A DNA stretch of 64,000 nt from Marinobacter salarius (GTDB lineage: Bacteria > Pseudomonadota > Gammaproteobacteria > Pseudomonadales > Oleiphilaceae). The notes under the pieces were generated by a model, which was not told the DNA's origin, did no database searches, and was given only the letters and a program-made list of their open reading frames with translations. Position 1 is the first letter of the stretch. Every line of letters starts with the position of its first letter. Location of the stretch: the NCBI GenBank assembly GCA_000831005.1, contig CP007152.1:124001-188000 (forward strand). The letters are read 5' to 3'. Of this stretch, positions 30,034-41,019 are shown piece by piece. The translations under genes were made by a program, and so were the position numbers.

Positions 30034-30602
30034 GGTTGGCCACTGTCTTGATCGCGGGTCTGTTCCGCTTCCTGTTTCAGCCGGTCTATGCGATCCCGGT
30101 CAAGGGGCGCCAGGCGAAAGATAATTTGCTGGGCCAGTCGGTCATAGAGTTGCTCCTGGAGGGCTTCCTCTTCCCGTTGCTTGGCCAGCACATTGGATTC
30201 GTCGTAGCGATAGGTTTCACTGCTATTCAAGTCGGTTGGGGCGATCAGAGGAACCTTGTCGGCGGTCAAAACCTCAATATCGACCGTTTGCCGCAACGTA
30301 TACTCGGCAGCCGCGGCGCGCACGGTGATGGCGCTGGCACGACGTTCCCGGCGGAAATTGCTGATGCTGAGCACATAATCGGCTTTTTCGGAGGGCTGAA
30401 GGTCGATGTTGCCCAGAGACAGCTGTTCCTTCACCGAGCCACACAGCTTTTCTGGCACATCGCCGGAGCAATCAACAGCCAGCGGCTGCAATGCGGACGA
30501 CACCGGCGGGGCGCCCCGTAGCTGAAACCCGCATCCTGACACCAGAAGTGACAGGGCGAGGCCAGCCGGAAGTATCTTGGGTAGGCTCGCCGGGAGGTTC
30601 AT
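30030..30602 (-). CDS. lptE: LPS-assembly lipoprotein LptE
   Basis: Outer-membrane lipoprotein that plugs LptD during lipopolysaccharide delivery. 190 residues. Signal peptide with lipobox LVSGC (lipidated Cys at about residue 24), then GFQLRGAPPVSSALQPL, the usual LptE start. The C-terminus is charged. It starts one base after leuS ends and overlaps holA, so the three genes are coupled. Confidence 0.94.
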   Translation of the reverse strand: MNLPASLPKILPAGLALSLLVSGCGFQLRGAPPVSSALQPLAVDCSGDVPEKLCGSVKEQLSLGNIDLQPSEKADYVLSISNFRRERRASAITVRAAAAEYTLRQTVDIEVLTADKVPLIAPTDLNSSETYRYDESNVLAKQREEEALQEQLYDRLAQQIIFRLAPLDRDRIDRLKQEAEQTRDQDSGQP

Positions 30603-30603
30603 A

Positions 30604-33213
<2,610 letters not shown>

Positions 33214-33329
33214 TTATCAGACCGTGTCAAAAAAGATGTGCGAAGCGGCCGGACATTCTAACGCACACAAGGCTTAACAGGTAGTCTGCCAATTTGCCGA
33301 TACTGTGCCATGCTTGGGGTTATGGTGAA

Positions 33330-33436
33330 GGGCAGAGCGGGCATGGCTGTCCAGGGCACGCTGTAAATACGTCCCTGTACGCTTGACAAAACATCCATGT
33401 TTTTGACATCCCTGGACAGCCATACCCGCTCTGCCC
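33330..33436 (-). repeat. Palindromic element family A, copy A1
   Basis: Arms of 27 bases, GGGCAGAGCGGGCATGG... at 33330-33356 and its complement at 33410-33436 (one mismatch), enclose 53 bases. On the minus strand the core holds hairpin AAAACATGGATGTTTT (33388-33403) then GTACAGGGACGTA (33368-33380) and ends TATTTACAGCG. Both apices carry ANGGA. It lies between leuS and copy A2. No target duplication is visible. Confidence 0.85.
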
Positions 33437-33487
33437 CGGACTCTGGGAGTCAGGCTTACAAGGCAACTGCCAATGTCTGGTGTCGGG

Positions 33488-33583
33488 GTGTCGGTTGCCT
33501 TTGCGGGACTGTCTGCAGCATGGATGCTGCAGTCAAGCTTACATGGACGTATTTACAGCGTGTCCCGCAAAGGCAACCGACAC
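33488..33583 (+). repeat. Palindromic element family A, copy A2
   Basis: Perfect 22-bp arms GTGTCGGTTGCCTTTGCGGG.. at 33488-33509 and 33562-33583, unrelated in sequence to A1's arms, enclose 52 bases. On the plus strand: hairpin CTGCAGCATGGATGCTGCAG (33513-33532), linker TCAAGCT, hairpin TACATGGACGTA (33540-33551), then TTTACAGCG. The core matches A1's when A1 is read on the other strand, so A1 and A2 point away from each other. Confidence 0.87.
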
Positions 33584-33621
33584 ACCGGCGCGGCACCTGT
33601 AACCCGGTATAAGGAGCTGTC

Positions 33622-34169
33622 ATGACCGAACCAGAACGCAATCATCTCTCAGGCAGGGCTCTCGAGGCCTACGACCGCATGCTGGAGCGGGTCCAGGCCC
33701 GGCTCAGTGATATGGAGAATACCACTCGCGATACCTTGAAAGACGAAATCGAGCGGGCGGTGGAGTTTGAGTATGAACTGGCAGAGATGACCCGCGAAGA
33801 AGCGGACCTGCTTGGCGCGTATCTGCAGCGGGACCTCGAACACCTGCTGCATTTTGTGGAAGAAACCGGCGAAGGTCTGAAGGAATGGTTGCAACTGGAT
33901 ATCTCACTGCTGGAGCACCAGTTGGCGGATATGCTGTTCTCGGTGGCGGATAAGACCCGACTGGATACGCTGGAGCTGAACCAGAAACTGGAAAACCACG
34001 AGCCCAGCCAGTATATCAGCGGCGAAGTGGCCACGGCCGGCATGTTCAAATGCCTGAACTGCAGCCACATGCGATGCCTGACCGCAACCAGCCATCTGGA
34101 ACCCTGTGACGCCTGCGGCTCCCACTACTACGAACGCGTCACCAGCCGCTGGCACGGAAGTCAGAATAG
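33622..34169 (+). CDS. Zinc-ribbon protein of the YbeL/DUF1451 family
   Basis: A helical N-terminal region rich in Glu and Leu (about residues 1-130) precedes a zinc ribbon FKCLNCSHMRCL...EPCDACGSHYYER (two CxxC pairs). E. coli ybeL is also next to leuS. The open frame runs on to 34341 through a palindromic repeat, giving an implausible Arg/Pro-rich tail. One base missing near 34155 would end the protein at TAG 34167-34169, about 182 residues, as expected. Biochemical role unknown. Confidence 0.83.
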
Positions 34170-34210
34170 ATACAGGCCGAGCAAAAGGCGTTCAGCACAG
34201 AACCGGAGCG

Positions 34211-34300
34211 GCCATGGGGTGGGGGTCCCTTTTCTGCCAGAAAAAGGTGTCCGAGCAAAGCGAGTTCTTTTTCCAAAGAAAAGGGACCCCACCCCGTGGC
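34211..34300. repeat. Palindromic element family B, copy B1
   Basis: Outer arms GCCATGGGGTGGGGGTCCCT / AGGGACCCCACCCCGTGGC (34211-34230 and 34282-34300), then TTTTCT...AGAAAAAG pairing with CTTTTTCC...AGAAAA, around the core GTGTCCGAGCAAAGCGAGTT (34247-34266). It lies between the ends of two convergent genes. Possibly a bidirectional terminator; see copy B2. Confidence 0.85.
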
Positions 34301-34342
34301 CAGGCGCCATTCAGGCAGGCTGCGAACCCGCCCCAGGATAAA

Positions 34343-35893
34343 TCAGTTCCGCGGAATCACCCGCTCCCGAACAAACACAATAAGAATCGCCGCCAGCGTC
34401 AACACCGGCCAGGACCCGGATTGCATGTAGGGCGTATTGCCCTTCGCCGCATAGACCTCACCTGTCATCACCGCACGCTCAAACTGCGGGATGGTTTCGG
34501 TGATCTGGCCCTTCTCGTCAATAATGGCCGTTACACCATTATTCGTGCCCCTCAGCATATAACGACCGGTTTCCAGTGCCCGCATGCGGGCGATTTGTAG
34601 GTGTTGCAGCGGGCCAATGGAATCGCCAAACCAGCCATCGTTGCTGATGGTCAGCAGCATGCCACTGTTGCGGGCATTGGTGGCGACGAAGTCCGGGTAA
34701 GCCACTTCGTAGCAAATAAACGGCATGATCCTGATGCCATTGGCCTCAAGCGGCGACTGATTGGCAGGGCCGCGACTGAAACTGGACATGGGCAGGTCAA
34801 AAAAGCCGATCAGACCGCGAAGCCACTGCTGCAGCGGCACATACTCACCGAAAGGCACCAGCTTCTGCTTATGGTAGATGCCGCCGCCGCTACCGATGGC
34901 CATGATGCTGTTGTGGTACGTAAAGTCTTCAATGCGGTCACTGAAGCCGTACCAGGGGATGCCGGTAATCAGTGTGCTGCTCTCTCCCAGTTCCTCACCG
35001 ATGTGGTCGATGATTTTGCCAGCCTGGTCCTGGGGAATCGGAATAGCGGTTTCCGGCCACAGAATCAGGTCGGTATCCCAGTGGTCTTCAGTCAGCTCCA
35101 GGTATGCGACGATCTGGTCCCGGAGGAAGTCCGGGTCCCACTTGATTTGCTGGGGAATGTTGCCCTGCATTGCGACAAACGTGGTTGGTTCTGTCTGCAG
35201 GGTCGTCCATTGTGCCTGGGAAAAGGCCGGGCCGGTTACCCAGGGCAGCAGCACCACACCAGCGACGAGCGCCGTGCTGGCATGGCGGGCTTTCCGGGTC
35301 AGCCACCAACAGCCTGGAATTGCGCAGCCGGTTACCGTCACCCAGAACGTAAGCCCATGAACGCCCGTTAAGGGAGCGAAGCCGGCGAGAGGCCCATCAA
35401 CGTGGGCGGTGCCCAGATACAGCCAGGGAAACCCTGTCAGTAGCCAGCCCCGGACCCAGTCACAGAGTATCCACACCGCCGGAAACAGGATCAGCCGCCT
35501 GACCGCGTTGTTTTTGGCGAGCTTGCCCCAGGCCCAGAACGCCAGACCATGGAAAAGAGCGAGTCCCGACACAAAAATAGCGGTGAGTATGATCGCGAGT
35601 GGAACGGACGTATTGCCGTGTTCACTGATGCTGATGTAGACCCAGCTTGCGCCCGTACCGAACAGCCCCAATCCGACCAGCCAGCCAGCCCGAAACAGCT
35701 TTTGCGGGGCGAGCGGCAGGCAGCAAAACAGTATCAGCGCGATCGATAGCGGCCCCAGCCACCACCAGTTAAAGGGTGAAAAGGTGAGTGTTTGCAAGGC
35801 CCCGGCAACGAGCAGAGTGGCCGCTCGCAGCCAGGCGTGCTCGGACAGGGCGGATGTCAGTTCGGAGGTTCGGGCTGTTGTATTACTGGTCAT
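34343..35893 (-). CDS. lnt: Apolipoprotein N-acyltransferase
   Basis: Adds the third acyl chain to lipoproteins at the inner membrane. About 516 residues. An N-terminal multi-helix membrane domain (about residues 20-215) is followed by a nitrilase-fold catalytic domain with Glu in LILWPETAIP, Lys in KQKLVPFGEYVP and Cys in FICYEVAYPD, then a final transmembrane helix (WPVLTLAAILIVFV). ATG 35893 overlaps the corC stop. It ends the ybeZ-ybeY-corC-lnt cluster. Confidence 0.96.
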   Translation of the reverse strand: MTSNTTARTSELTSALSEHAWLRAATLLVAGALQTLTFSPFNWWWLGPLSIALILFCCLPLAPQKLFRAGWLVGLGLFGTGASWVYISISEHGNTSVPLAIILTAIFVSGLALFHGLAFWAWGKLAKNNAVRRLILFPAVWILCDWVRGWLLTGFPWLYLGTAHVDGPLAGFAPLTGVHGLTFWVTVTGCAIPGCWWLTRKARHASTALVAGVVLLPWVTGPAFSQAQWTTLQTEPTTFVAMQGNIPQQIKWDPDFLRDQIVAYLELTEDHWDTDLILWPETAIPIPQDQAGKIIDHIGEELGESSTLITGIPWYGFSDRIEDFTYHNSIMAIGSGGGIYHKQKLVPFGEYVPLQQWLRGLIGFFDLPMSSFSRGPANQSPLEANGIRIMPFICYEVAYPDFVATNARNSGMLLTISNDGWFGDSIGPLQHLQIARMRALETGRYMLRGTNNGVTAIIDEKGQITETIPQFERAVMTGEVYAAKGNTPYMQSGSWPVLTLAAILIVFVRERVIPRN

Positions 35894-36734
35894 CACCACG
35901 CGTTACCTGCAGCAGACGGATAACACGGTTATCGGCGTTGGCAATGGTGAACTGCAATCCGCCAAACTCAACCGACTCGCCCCGTCTGGGCAGATGGCCG
36001 AATTCCTTGAGCACAACGCCGCCAATGGTGTCGAACTCCTCTTCGTCCAGCTCGGTTTCGAAGAATTCGTTAAAGTCGTCGACGGGGGTGACCGCCTTCA
36101 CGGCGTAAGTGCCATCGCCGCGGGCCTTTATGTGGGTTTCCTCGTCGAAGTCATGTTCGTCTTCGATTTCTCCCACGATCTGTTCCAGCACATCCTCAAT
36201 GGTGATCAGGCCGGCTGTACCACCGTATTCGTCAACCACAATGGCCATGTGGTTGCGGGTTTCCTTGAACTCTTTTAATAGCTGGTTCAGGCGCTTGCTC
36301 TCCGGTACGAACGTGGGAGGGCGAAGAATCTCGCGGATGCGGGTCCAGTTGAGGTCGTTGTTCAGGGCCAGAGGGAGCAGATCCTTGGCGAGCAGCACAC
36401 CAATCACATCGTCCTGGCTGTCGCCAATGACCGGGAAGCGGCTGTGGGCAGATGAAATGATTTCGCCCAGGAACTCTTTCGGGTCCTGGGATGCCTTGAC
36501 GGTGACCATCTGGGAGCGGGGAATCATGATTTCATCCACCCGCATGTCGATCACCTGCATGGCACCTTCGATGATGCTCATGGCATCGGTATCGATGATG
36601 TCCTGGGACTCGGCGTCCCGCAGGATTTCCAGCACGTCCTCGACGGACTCAGGCCCGCTGGAGAAGGCCTGTGATATACGCTCCAGCCAGGACTTGTTGC
36701 TGCCCTGACTGCGACTCGACTGATCGTCGTTCAT
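35883..36734 (-). CDS. corC: CorC/HlyC family CBS-domain transporter-associated protein
   Basis: 283 residues, soluble type without the DUF21 membrane domain. Two CBS domains (about residues 65-190; MIPRSQMVTV, FPVIGDSQDDVIGVLLAKDLL, VVDEYGGTAGLITIEDVLEQIVGEIEDEHD) and a C-terminal CorC_HlyC domain (FNEFFETELDEEEFDTIGG). Linked to Mg/Co efflux through CorA in enterics; its place between ybeY and lnt is conserved. Intact. Confidence 0.95.
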   Translation of the reverse strand: MNDDQSSRSQGSNKSWLERISQAFSSGPESVEDVLEILRDAESQDIIDTDAMSIIEGAMQVIDMRVDEIMIPRSQMVTVKASQDPKEFLGEIISSAHSRFPVIGDSQDDVIGVLLAKDLLPLALNNDLNWTRIREILRPPTFVPESKRLNQLLKEFKETRNHMAIVVDEYGGTAGLITIEDVLEQIVGEIEDEHDFDEETHIKARGDGTYAVKAVTPVDDFNEFFETELDEEEFDTIGGVVLKEFGHLPRRGESVEFGGLQFTIANADNRVIRLLQVTRGDDQ

Positions 36735-37204
36735 GAGTCTTTTTCCGTTTCCTCTGTCTCGTAAGGATTGCTGAACCCGAGCTGCGCAAGCAGCCGGATC
36801 TCGAGGGCTTCCATGACCTCGGCATCATTGTCTTCAATGTGGTCGTAGCCCTGAAGGTGCAGCATACCGTGCACCACCATATGGGCCCAGTGTTCCGTCA
36901 GTGTTTTATGCTGCTCGGCTGCTTCTTTTTCAACAACCGGGGCACAAATGATCAGATCACCGGCCAACGGAACCGTTATACCGGCTGGCGCCTCAAATGG
37001 GAAGGACAGTACATTGGTTGGCCCTGATTTCCCGCGATACTGGCTGTTCAGCTCGGCGCTCTCATCACTGGCAACGATACGGATCGTCACCTCGGATGGA
37101 TTCTCACCCAACCATGCGGACCGGGCCCAGCGCTCAAACTCGATGTCATCTGGCGCCTCGGGTACCTCGATGGCCCGCTGCAAGTCCACTGTCAGTTCAC
37201 TCAC
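36731..37204 (-). CDS. ybeY: Endoribonuclease YbeY
   Basis: Zinc-dependent RNase for 16S rRNA 3'-end maturation and ribosome quality control. 157 residues. The zinc motif HGMLHLQGYDH (H-x3-H-x5-H) is near residue 115, preceded by NVLSFPFEAP and LAGDLIICAPVV. It overlaps phoH and corC by four bases on each side, so it is translated as part of a tight operon. Confidence 0.96.
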   Translation of the reverse strand: MSELTVDLQRAIEVPEAPDDIEFERWARSAWLGENPSEVTIRIVASDESAELNSQYRGKSGPTNVLSFPFEAPAGITVPLAGDLIICAPVVEKEAAEQHKTLTEHWAHMVVHGMLHLQGYDHIEDNDAEVMEALEIRLLAQLGFSNPYETEETEKDS

Positions 37205-38184
37205 TGGCCTGTAGCGCTCCCGTCGTCAAAGGAATCGTAAGCCTCGACAATCCGCTGCACCAATGGGTGACGCACCACATCGCGGGCCTCGAACCGTGTG
37301 AAGCCAATACCGGACACCTTGCTCAGCACACCGGCCGCATGGATCAGGCCGGAATTCTGCCCGCGGGGAAGATCCACCTGGGTGGTGTCACCGGTGATCA
37401 CGGCAGTGGAACCAAACCCGATCCGTGTCAGGAACATCTTCATCTGTTCGCGGGTGGTATTCTGGCTCTCATCCAGAATGATGAACGAATTATTGAGCGT
37501 GCGGCCGCGCATGAAGGCTAGCGGCGCGATCTCAATCACGCTTTTTTCGATCAGCCGCGTCACATGATCAAAGCCCAGCATTTCGTAGAGGGCGTCGTAG
37601 AGGGGGCGCAGGTAAGGGTCCACCTTCTGGGCCAGGTCACCCGGCAGGAAGCCGAGTTTTTCGCCGGCTTCCACGGCCGGCCGGACCAGCAGGATGCGCT
37701 TCACCTGTTCGTCTTTCAGTGCCTCAACCGCGCACGCCACCGCCAGCCAGGTTTTGCCGGTACCAGCGGGGCCGATGCCAAAATTCACATCGTGGGTACG
37801 GATGTTGTGCACGTATTTCTGCTGGTTCTCGCCTCTGGGCTTGGCCTGCAGTTTCGGGGTTTTGATGACGGTGACGGCGCCCTTGTATGGGACGTCATCC
37901 GGCAGCCGTTCAAATCCGGTCTCGCGGATAAACAGATGAACCATGTCCGGCGAGATATCATCGTTGGCTTCGGTTTCCCGATACAGGTGCCGGACAACTT
38001 CCGTAGCGGCTGCCACGTGTTCAGTTTCACCTTCCACCCGGAAATGATGACCACGGCGGCCAATTTTGACGTTCATGCGCCGCTCAATGTGCTTCAGGTG
38101 CTCATCAAACTGGCCGCAGAGGGTGGTCAGCCGGCGTTGGTCTACCGGGTGTAGGTCGAATTGTCGGTGATCGTTGGCGTTCAA
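37201..38184 (-). CDS. ybeZ: PhoH-family ATPase (YbeZ)
   Basis: 327 residues. P-loop GPAGTGKTWLAVACAVEAL, Walker B FIILDESQNTT and VRPAVEAGEKLGFLPGD, all typical of YbeZ/PhoH-like proteins, which partner YbeY in rRNA processing. An N-terminal KH-like region precedes the ATPase. It overlaps ybeY by four bases. Upstream towards miaB there are 394 bp carrying two palindromic repeats. Confidence 0.95.
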   Translation of the reverse strand: MNANDHRQFDLHPVDQRRLTTLCGQFDEHLKHIERRMNVKIGRRGHHFRVEGETEHVAAATEVVRHLYRETEANDDISPDMVHLFIRETGFERLPDDVPYKGAVTVIKTPKLQAKPRGENQQKYVHNIRTHDVNFGIGPAGTGKTWLAVACAVEALKDEQVKRILLVRPAVEAGEKLGFLPGDLAQKVDPYLRPLYDALYEMLGFDHVTRLIEKSVIEIAPLAFMRGRTLNNSFIILDESQNTTREQMKMFLTRIGFGSTAVITGDTTQVDLPRGQNSGLIHAAGVLSKVSGIGFTRFEARDVVRHPLVQRIVEAYDSFDDGSATGQ

Positions 38185-38246
38185 AAGTGCTCCGTTTGTT
38201 TACTCCCGTGGATTCAGGGAGCGGGTATGTCATGAATTGTGCAATC

Positions 38247-38359
38247 GGGCGCTGGCCGGAGGACTATTCCAAAAAACGCCCGTGAATACGTCCATGTAGG
38301 GCTCGGTCGCGCCATCCCTGGCGCTCCACGTTTTTGGAAAGGCCCTCCGGCCAGCGCCC
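38247..38359 (-). repeat. Palindromic element family A, copy A3
   Basis: Arms GGGCGCTGGCCGGAGG (38247-38262) and its complement (38344-38359) are followed inward by a small asymmetric loop and TTCCAAAAA/TTTTTGGAA. On the minus strand the core holds hairpin GCGCCAGGGATGGCGC (38309-38324), then CTACATGGACGTA (38287-38299). Both apices carry ANGGA. It lies 60 bp upstream of the phoH-family start and points toward it. Confidence 0.83.
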
Positions 38360-38436
38360 TTATTCAACTATGTGCAGGCCCGCTTATTTAAATACAAGAC
38401 CCTTTGCAAACTGCAGACACGAAAAGAGTTTGCGGA

Positions 38437-38542
38437 GAGTGGTGGGGACCTCCTCCCAAAAATGTGCGGAGCCATGGATGGCGGAGCCCAAGCGCACAGG
38501 GATGTGCTTGTAGCGTTTTTTGGGAGGAGGTCCCCACCACTC
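38437..38542 (+). repeat. Palindromic element family A, copy A4
   Basis: Perfect 26-bp arms, GAGTGGTGGGGACCTCCTCC.. at 38437-38462 and the complement at 38517-38542, enclose 54 bases. The plus strand holds hairpin GCCATGGATGGC (38471-38482), then GCACAGGGATGTGC (38494-38507). The inner ACAGGGATGT equals the core of the CsrA SELEX consensus. A3 and A4 point away from each other, the same layout as A1 and A2. Confidence 0.87.
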
Positions 38543-38578
38543 GCCATTCACCAAACCCGAGACGCGTGGGGCCCAGGT

Positions 38579-39925
38579 TTAATACATCCCGGAACCCACA
38601 GGAACCCCGCGAAGAGAATTAGGCAGAGCCTCCCGAATCTCCACATCAATAAAGTGCCCAACCACCTCCGGATTCTCATGCCGGAAGTTCACAATACGGT
38701 TGTTCTCGGTACGGCCCGCGTATTCACCGGGGTCCTTCTTGGACAAGCCTGTCACCAGAATACGCTGTGTCGTGCCCACCATCTTGCGACTGATGTCCAT
38801 CACATTCTGGTTCAGCCGGTCCTGGAGAATGCTCAGGCGCTGTTTCTTCACCTCCAGTGGCGTGTCATCCGGCAGGTCCGCCGCCGGAGTGCCGGGCCGG
38901 GCGCTGTAGATGAAGCTGAACGACATATCGAAGCCAATATCGTTGATCAGCTTCATAGTGTCCTCGAAATCCTTCTCGGTTTCCCCCGGGAAACCAATGA
39001 TGAAATCCGAGGAGAAACTGATGTCCGGGCGAATCTTGCGCAGGCGGCGAAGTTTGGACTTGTACTCCAGAGCTGTATGGCCGCGCTTCATGGCTGCCAG
39101 TATCCGGTCTGAGCCACTTTGCACCGGCAAGTGCAGGTGGCTGACCAGCTCTGGTACCTGCTCATAGGCCTCGATCAGTGAGTCCGAAAACTCCACCGGG
39201 TGTGAGGTGGTATACCGGATACGGTCAATGCCGTCGATGGTGGCAATCAGGGTCACCAACTCCGCCATATCCATCACGTCGCCATCGTGGGTTTCGCCGC
39301 GGTAGGCATTAACGTTCTGGCCCAGAAGGTTCACCTCACGTACGCCCTGGCTGGCCAGGTGGGCGACTTCCGCGATCACGTCGTCCACCGGACGACTGAC
39401 TTCCTCGCCACGGGTGTAGGGCACCACGCAGAAGGTGCAGTATTTGCTGCAGCCTTCCATGATGGAAACAAACGCGGACGGGCCGTCCGCGCCGGGATCA
39501 GGCAGGTTGTCGAACTTCTCGATCTCCGGAAAGCTGACGTCTACCACGCCAACACCATTACCCTTGGCGCGAACTTCGGTGATCATATCCGGCAGGCGAT
39601 GCAGGGTTTGCGGCCCGAAGACCATGTCCACGTAGGGTGCCCGGTCGATGATAGCCTGGCCTTCCTGGCTGGCCACGCAACCGCCTACACCGATGATCAG
39701 GTCCGGTTTGCTGTTTTTCAGTTTCTTCCAGCGACCCAGCTGGTGGAACACTTTTTCCTGCGCTTTTTCGCGGATTGAGCAGGTGTTTAGCAACAGGATG
39801 TCGGCGTCGTCCGGCGAGTCGGTCATTTCGACGGTTTCGCCGGTGCGAAGCAGGTCTGCCATACGTGATGAGTCGTACTCGTTCATCTGGCAGCCATGGG
39901 TCTTGATGTACAGCTTCTTGGCCAT
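38579..39925 (-). CDS. miaB: tRNA-2-methylthio-N6-dimethylallyladenosine synthase MiaB
   Basis: Radical SAM methylthiotransferase acting on the product of MiaA. About 448 residues from ATG 39925 ([19 protein letters not shown]). First cluster Cys: [15 protein letters not shown] and GGCVASQEG. Radical SAM cluster [17 protein letters not shown]-terminal TRAM domain includes [24 protein letters not shown] start at 39934 is possible but adds only three residues. Intact. Confidence 0.97.
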   Translation of the reverse strand: MAKKLYIKTHGCQMNEYDSSRMADLLRTGETVEMTDSPDDADILLLNTCSIREKAQEKVFHQLGRWKKLKNSKPDLIIGVGGCVASQEGQAIIDRAPYVDMVFGPQTLHRLPDMITEVRAKGNGVGVVDVSFPEIEKFDNLPDPGADGPSAFVSIMEGCSKYCTFCVVPYTRGEEVSRPVDDVIAEVAHLASQGVREVNLLGQNVNAYRGETHDGDVMDMAELVTLIATIDGIDRIRYTTSHPVEFSDSLIEAYEQVPELVSHLHLPVQSGSDRILAAMKRGHTALEYKSKLRRLRKIRPDISFSSDFIIGFPGETEKDFEDTMKLINDIGFDMSFSFIYSARPGTPAADLPDDTPLEVKKQRLSILQDRLNQNVMDISRKMVGTTQRILVTGLSKKDPGEYAGRTENNRIVNFRHENPEVVGHFIDVEIREALPNSLRGVPVGSGMY

Positions 39926-40100
39926 GATTCTCAACGTGCTTGGTGTGTGATTTGCGCCGGGAGGTTGGGAGTGGCGCTTAAAAAAGTTAGCTGCACATTA
40001 TAACGGGGTGATCAATCGGCAACCACCTTTGTCTCGGCAATCCTCTAAATCGCTTGTGGTAGTATTGGTTTTTCCAATTTTTTAGAACGCTCAAACAATC

Positions 40101-40841
40101 ATGACTCCCGAACGCCTGGCCCGAATCAAACAAACCCTGAATACTCGCCAGCCCGATCTCAGCGTCCTCACCGACCAGGTCCACAAACCCCGCAATCTGT
40201 CGGCCATCATCCGCTCCTGCGATGCGTTTGGTCTTGCCAGCATGCACGTGGTCTGGCCGCGGGAAGGTTTCCGTGCCTTCCGAAAAACCGCCGGCGGCAG
40301 CTACAACTGGGTCACCACCCACACGCACCCCACCATGGATGAGGCGGTTTCGGAGCTGAAAGGGCAGGGGCACAAACTCTACGCCGCCCAGCTGTCGGAC
40401 AGAGCGATTGATTACCGGGAAGTGGATTTCACCGTGCCCTGCACGGTGATCATGGGTAATGAAGTAGATGGTGTCAGCGACAGCGCTGCCGAACAGGCTG
40501 ACGAGCACATTGTGATCCCCATGATGGGCATGGTGGAGTCCCTGAACGTGTCGTCCGCCTGTGCGATTATTCTGTCCGAAGCACAACGGCAGAGGAAACA
40601 GGCAGGCCTGTATGCCCACCAGAGGCTACCAGACGATGAATACAACCGTCTGCTGTTCTGCTGGTGCCAGCCGGTCGTAAAACGCTACTGCGACGACCGC
40701 AACCTGCCATACCCGCCTATAGACCCGGAAACCGGTGAATTAGTCGACGGCGTAGGCTGGATGCAGGAAGTCCGAAAGCTGCGAGCCAACCGTCCGAGGT
40801 GGACTGATAAAACAGAATCAGCCGCCAACGAACCTCAATAA
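40101..40841 (+). CDS. trmH: tRNA (guanosine-2'-O-)-methyltransferase TrmH
   Basis: SPOUT methyltransferase modifying G18 in the D loop. 246 residues. Motif 1 KPRNLSAIIRSCDAFG, motif 2 CTVIMGNEVDGVSDSA and motif 3 IPMMGMVESLNVSSACAIIL form the trefoil-knot SAM site; a C-terminal extension is typical of TrmH over other SpoU proteins. Divergent from miaB; a family B repeat lies beyond its stop. Intact. Confidence 0.95.
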   Translation: MTPERLARIKQTLNTRQPDLSVLTDQVHKPRNLSAIIRSCDAFGLASMHVVWPREGFRAFRKTAGGSYNWVTTHTHPTMDEAVSELKGQGHKLYAAQLSDRAIDYREVDFTVPCTVIMGNEVDGVSDSAAEQADEHIVIPMMGMVESLNVSSACAIILSEAQRQRKQAGLYAHQRLPDDEYNRLLFCWCQPVVKRYCDDRNLPYPPIDPETGELVDGVGWMQEVRKLRANRPRWTDKTESAANEPQ

Positions 40842-40876
40842 AAGGATTAACCACAGTCGATTGATCGGTCACGGTG

Positions 40877-40950
40877 TGGGGTAGCATTTTCTGCCGGAAA
40901 AAGGTGTCCGAGCGCAGCGAGTTCTTTTTCCAGAAGAAAATGCTACCCCA
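40877..40950. repeat. Palindromic element family B, copy B2
   Basis: 27-base arms TGGGGTAGCATTTTCT-GCC-GGAAAAAG (40877-40903) and CTTTTTCC-AGA-AGAAAATGCTACCCCA (40924-40950), complementary except for a 3x3 internal loop, around GTGTCCGAGCGCAGCGAGTT (40904-40923). The core and inner arm match B1; the outer arm is a different sequence. It lies between the convergent ends of trmH and the YejK-like gene. Confidence 0.87.
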
Positions 40951-41019
40951 TGGCGGGACTAGCCCCAAGAGTTCTCAGTCTAGAAGGTCAGCCCCCAAAG
41001 TCATCAGGTCAGTGAGCTG

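Noticed and set aside
33330..33583. Integron attC sites
   Set aside because: The folded shape is reminiscent, but the conserved GTTRRRY / RYYYAAC core sites are absent and neighbouring genes are housekeeping genes, not cassettes.
38247..38542. MITE or insertion sequence remnants
   Set aside because: Terminal sequences differ completely between copies and no target-site duplications are visible at the arm ends.
38404..38622. Short open frames across the palindromes (also 33397-33612 and 50476-50763) with similar peptides such as SHGWRSPSA
   Set aside because: The similarity comes from translating the conserved repeat core; no ribosome site and no conserved start.
40064..40083. ATTGG-TTTTT-CCAAT followed by T6 upstream of trmH
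   Set aside because: A 5-bp AT-rich stem is too weak for a terminator and no gene ends there on that strand.
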